From positions 124,001 to 188,000 of the forward strand of contig JAQGEQ010000263.1 in NCBI GenBank assembly GCA_034620365.1: a DNA stretch of 64,000 nucleotides. The letters are read 5' to 3'. Origin of the DNA: Pegea sp. RAD2-039 (lineage: Eukaryota > Chordata > Thaliacea > Salpida > Salpidae). Shown here piece by piece: positions 60,047-64,000 of the stretch. The translations under genes were made by a program, and so were the position numbers. The stretch's first letter is position 1; the number at the start of each line of letters is the position of its first letter. Under the pieces are notes generated by a model. The model was not told the DNA's origin. It did no database searches and was given only the letters and a program-made list of their open reading frames with translations.

Positions 60047-60847
60047 TCTTAATTTTGATACTGAATGACAAACAACAAAATCTTTACAAATATTATTACA
60101 GACTCTAGAAGAAATAAATAATTTAAAATATATCTATTGATGTACAAAGAAATTATTATTAATAATTCTTATTTAAATACCAGGAAATATATTAAAAACA
60201 AAAATTTAATCAGAAATAGTTTTTAATTAATATAAAAATATTCAACAAATAAAACAAAAGTTTAAAATCATTTTAAATTCTTACAAGTAAAATATAAGAA
60301 AGAAGTACAATAAAAGTAAACAATAATATAAAATCAAATAAAAAAACTTTGATTTAAAACTCTGATATAAATGCAGAAAAAACTAAACACTGCTCCAAAA
60401 CAACAGAAGCTGCCAAGTCATCAACAATTTTATGTAAACGTTAGAATACATGCGAGTAAAAAAAGAAAAAAATACCACAGCACATTAAATTACAAATAAA
60501 ATTGGAGATCAAAAAGGACATAATGGATATAATTTGTTAATTTTAATGTTGCTAATTAATCTTTATGAAATATTTTTGTTTTTATTGAGCTTACTAATTA
60601 ATAGTTTATTATTAAGAGATAACAAATAATTATTGATAAAAATCAAAATAATTTGTTTAATATCAGTAATAATCATCTCTTAAAATCAGTTTAAAGTAAA
60701 AGTAAACGACCAATTTTTTTTTATTTCTGAAATTATATTAGTTACATTAAGTCACCATGAGCTATACTGGGTGTGCTCTAGAAGTGTTATCAAAAAATAA
60801 AGTAAAGCACGATGAAGAGCAAAAAAGGAATTTTTAGATTTTTCTTC

Positions 60848-61042
60848 CTAATTCTTCAGTTGTTTGCAGAGTAAAAAGCGCCATTCGGAGCGATCTACTG
60901 CGATATCTTCCCAATTACTGGTATTGATGTTGACTGATTTGAGATCGTGCTTGCATGTATCTTTGAAGCCAAGACAGGAACGGCCAATATTGCGTGTGCC
61001 TTTTGATAGCTCTCCATACAACAATTCCTTCGACAGACGTGT
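60848..61042 (-). mobile_element. non-LTR retrotransposon ORF, C-terminal fragment
   Basis: A 64-codon open piece on the minus strand, bounded upstream by TAA (61043-61045) and ending at TAG (60848-60850). It contains the pattern LLYGEL..G.R..GR..L.FKDTCK.DLK.....W...A.DR..WR seen at the C-terminus of many non-LTR retrotransposon polyproteins in invertebrates and fish, after the reverse transcriptase. Key positions present: GELSKGTRNIGRS, FKDTCKHDLK, NWEDIAVDRSEWR. I see no reverse transcriptase or endonuclease upstream (61.05-62.7 kb), so this is a dead, 5'-truncated copy. It lies between GTPBP1 and the coiled-coil gene. Confidence 0.8.
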
Positions 61043-61045
61043 TTA

Positions 61046-62712
61046 AGCTAGCAAAGATTTTGGTGGCTTAGCATGTTGTTTTCAGGCTAGTTTGCAGAAA
61101 AAAAGATCATTTTAACAAATTGAAGCAATCACAAAAAAGCTCTACTATGACATCTAGAAGCTTTTGAAAAACTACAAGCAAATTGAAAGCTATAAAAATC
61201 TCTATTTACATATTTAGAATTTCTTTTTGTGAAAATAAATAATATTTAAAACAAATTATTGCTTTAATTAGTAGTCTGAAGATTAGAAAGTTTTTTTCTT
61301 AATTTTTTAATTCTTTAAACTTTAAAGTATAATTTTTCATCAAGTATTTGTTGAAAACACATCTCATAGATTAGTAAATTTTTGGGTATTTGAAGCAACG
61401 TAACTGAAAAACATATTTTTGGTTTTTTGGTCTAACTTTACTATAATATCTATTATAGAATCAAAGAAACTCTGTTGTATTTTTATAAATTCCTGTGACA
61501 TATTTCGATATAATTTTCTAATTTTATGTACATATTTCTTGTTCTAAATTAAAATAGTTTTTTTTTTTAAATTTACATATAGTTTTAAAAAACAGTTAAA
61601 TTAAAAATGAAATTTAGGTGTGATGCAAGTAATTATCAAGCTTTTTTTATTATTAGTCTATTCGTAAAGTTGCTTTTTTATTTACAATATAGACATAAAT
61701 TTTATAAGTTTTTCAAGTTATAAGTCAACAGTTGAAAATAATGCTCTAGAAAAAGAATTAATAAATTTAGGTAATTTATCTTTATTGAAAGTTACATCTT
61801 CAAAAGCTGACTGTTTAATTTACTGAAATTAACATTTTATTAAACATCAAGCTATTAAATCTTTTAATTATTAAATTCCTGGTACTGTTTGTGGTAGTCT
61901 ACTACACTTAGAGTTAAATGCTTAGAATTTAGCTTTGGCATTGAAGTGTAACATCTATTTAGTAAACTACTTTATTGGGTATTTTTTAAAGCTTAAAGTT
62001 TTTTATTAAATAAAATATTCAAATTAAGTTTTATTGTTTGCATTAGCTTATAAGATGTTGTTATATTTTGTCAACTAACTTGTGTTCAATTTAAAGTTTG
62101 ACTTATAAGTAACATTTAATTTACAAATCAGTTGCAATTTCTTAAATATAGTTTTGATTAACAATATTACTTTAAAATGAAATGAACACAAAAATCTTTT
62201 AAACAAACATTTTTATTAACCATTCAATTCTTATCACTGTAAATTATTATTTTAAATACCGACACATGCATAAATTATTCAGTGGTTTCAGTGACTAAAC
62301 AACAATTAAAGATAAATTTGCAAAATAAGAAGATTACAAATATACAAAAGTACTAATTCCAAATGGAAAGAATAGAGTGTTACTAAACAAGAATTACTAA
62401 ATAGATAGATGTAGAAAGTCAGATTAATTCTTTTTTATCTCAAAGGCATTTAGATTGTCTTATTTTACTCTTACAGAATATTAACTTGATATATTATGAA
62501 AATGATGGAAAACTAGAAAAACGATATTAATTGTAGGAAAAGTTACAAATAGATCACAGTAAAGACTTCAGAGGACAAAATAAAAATATTACACAAGTTA
62601 AAATCATAGATAGAGGCTTGCAAATGACTAAAAAAACTAAAAAACAATCTTCTAAACAAACACCAAACTTGTAAAAAGACAATTTTGACACATGTGACAT
62701 GGATTCAAATGG
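61046..62712. other. AT-rich intergenic, nothing identified
   Basis: Very AT-rich, no coding exon. Part of it is the 3' flank of the coiled-coil gene (-), whose stop is at 62713. No further pieces of the retrotransposon were recognised. Confidence 0.45.
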
Positions 62713-63369
62713 TTATCCGTGATAATCGATATATTTCATCTCCTGAGCCTCTCGTAGAGAGTTCAGCAGCTTTCTCGCCTTTCTAGCTTGCTTTTCAAGG
62801 CGCAAAGTTTCTTTCTGGAGCAGTTCTTCTTGCGCTTTTATGAGTTTTGATTCTTGGTTCTTTCGTCGAATCCAACATCGATACGCCTTATCACAATCAT
62901 CTCGATTTCTGGTCATATTTTGTTTAAAACTTTCGACAAATTTGAGTTTTAATTGTTACCTTAGCAACCATTGACGCTCCTTTTCAATTTCTTTTTCTTC
63001 AAAAAGCTCTCTTTTGCTCTTATATAAAGTACGTTTCTCTTTCAACCACTTTTCGTAGGATCTTTTAGCTTCGTTAGGATCCTAAATTTGAACTCTGATT
63101 AGATTCACTTGATAATTATTAAAAGAATTAAAATCTACCTTTTTTGGTTCATTTTGTTTTCTTTCAATCGCTTTTTTTCGAGCTTCTTTTTGTAAAGCTT
63201 CTTTTTCTTCTTTCCAAGCCAACCAAGCCTCATGAGCCTCTTTCTTTGCTGCTTCTTCTTCTGCAGCTTTTCTTTTTTCAACTTCTTTTTCGCGTTCTGC
63301 TTTCGCTGCTAATCTTTTCTTCATTATATCTTTCATTTCCGCAGAGTAGTGAAAAGGTCGACTTTTTTT
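62713..63369 (-). CDS. coiled-coil protein, C-terminal three exons (partial gene)
   Basis: Three exons with consistent phases: 63369-63139, 63081-62960, 62908-62713, giving about 183 residues to the stop. The first visible exon begins KKSRPFHYSAEMKDIMKKRL after a GACAG acceptor, so the gene continues upstream past the right edge or through a long intron. The sequence is a highly charged Lys/Glu/Ala coiled coil with repeated W-containing units: EAWLAWKEEK, YEKWLKEKR and YRCWIRRKN, about 50 residues apart. This W-x-x-x-K spacing recalls CCDC34/MAP9-type coiled-coil proteins (cilia or microtubule associated), but I cannot decide between them. The C-terminus MKYIDYHG is not coiled coil. Confidence 0.7.
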
Positions 63370-64000
63370 CTGTCATATTTTAAAGATCATTTAGTTATTT
63401 AAATTTTTCAAAATGTTTAAACACCTAAAAGAAGTTCTTTTTATTTAAAACCTTTCATAAAATGCTGATCTGTTTAATCTAAATTAAAAATCTTTAAATA
63501 ATATAAAAACATTTTTAATTCAAATTCTGTTTAACATATTTTCATAATTATAAAATTAACTTCAAATAAATGAAACTTTTAAACTTTTTGTTATTAGATG
63601 GTCCCTAATTATTCCTCAAATTAATTATGTTTAATAAAATAAACTAATAAGCTCTAAGCAAGGTTAACTAAAACTTCTTCTTCAGCTTATAAAATAAAAC
63701 TTGCTCGACTAGTTTGTACTAAACTTTTAATAAAATATTCCTTATCCTTAAAAACTTTTATTTTAAGTCTAAATCATCTTAACTTTCTGGTTTCTAGTTA
63801 ACATAATTATATTTACTGGTTAGTACCTTACAAGAAACCTTTAAATAAAAGATATCAGCACTAATAAGTCGAATTAGTTTAACTAAATTCTTATAGATTA
63901 TCAAATATTCTGATTTTGCATAAAGTATTACTACAGTTTGGTTTTAAGGTACATCTAAACCTTTTTTTAAACCTATAGTACCAGCTTTCTACTAAGACAA
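63370..64000. other. probable intron or 5' flank of the coiled-coil gene
   Basis: AT-rich; no second exon was recognised on the minus strand before the window ends. Because the exon at 63369 begins with an acceptor in phase 0 and no ATG is nearby, this is probably intron. Confidence 0.4.

Noticed and set aside
1-64000. CRISPR arrays, bacterial operons, phage or viral insertions
   Set aside because: Nothing of the kind seen; all recognised genes are animal-type with spliceosomal introns or are intronless animal paralogues.

Overview
The window is nuclear DNA from an AT-rich animal genome (by eye roughly 70-75% A+T). The animal call rests on gene content: two ceramide synthases carrying the metazoan-type homeodomain remnant, a tweety (TTYH) channel-family protein, a polycystin-1-like channel protein, DENND11, GTPBP1, a FASTK-like mitochondrial protein and a 25-finger C2H2 protein that looks like ZNF236. 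All introns I reconstructed are GT-AG except one GC-AG. The phylum cannot be read from the sequence alone. The mix of very AT-rich intergenic DNA, short introns and splice acceptors immediately before start codons fits several invertebrate groups that use spliced-leader trans-splicing.

Layout. 0-2.2 kb: the first exons of an unrecognised gene (-), running off the left edge, then an intronless FASTK-like gene (-). 6.3-12.8 kb: two intronless ceramide synthase paralogues in convergent orientation, with about 4.3 kb of AT-rich DNA between them. 14.5-17.1 kb: gene-poor, with scattered GC-richer patches that look like decayed repeats. 18.4-27.4 kb: the ZNF236-like gene (+), for which I could assign 41 exons with consistent phases (1929 aa). 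Most of its introns are about 40-60 nt, but two carry tandem arrays. 28-29 kb: SINE-like repeats. 30.1-34.5 kb: a 17-exon polycystin-1-like gene (-), 986 aa, with PLAT and channel regions but no visible ectodomain. 36.9-37.7 kb: an intronless two-RRM protein (+). 39.9-43.9 kb: DENND11 (-), 9 exons, 433 aa. 47.2-50.2 kb: TTYH (+), 10 exons, 448 aa. 51.5-53.8 kb: a small ankyrin-repeat gene (-), 7 exons, 214 aa. 55.1-55.8 kb: a nearly complete tRNA-Val-headed SINE (-) next to a second SINE fragment. 56.5-60.0 kb: GTPBP1 (-), 12 exons, 638 aa. 60.8-61.0 kb: a fragment of a non-LTR retrotransposon 3' ORF (-). 62.7-63.4 kb: the C-terminal exons of a coiled-coil gene (-) whose 5' end lies past the right edge.

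The genes are unrelated housekeeping and membrane functions (sphingolipid synthesis, transcription or chromatin, mechanosensory or ciliary channel family, Rab-pathway DENN protein, GTPase linked to mRNA turnover). I see no operon-like functional cluster. The most interesting signals are: (1) acceptor-like sites 5-60 nt upstream of nearly every start codon; (2) introns of the ZNF236-like gene that have grown by tandem duplication of acceptor-like pyrimidine sequence; (3) seven TGACGTCA palindromes, six inside that gene; (4) two perfect CTCF-core-like 12-mers in the same gene; (5) a triplet of POU octamers just upstream of it; (6) a family of tRNA-Val-derived SINEs; and (7) a polycystin-1-like gene without a detectable GPS or extracellular region. 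I did not find a clearly new defence or mobile system. Exon maps were made by hand from splice consensus, reading frame and family resemblance.
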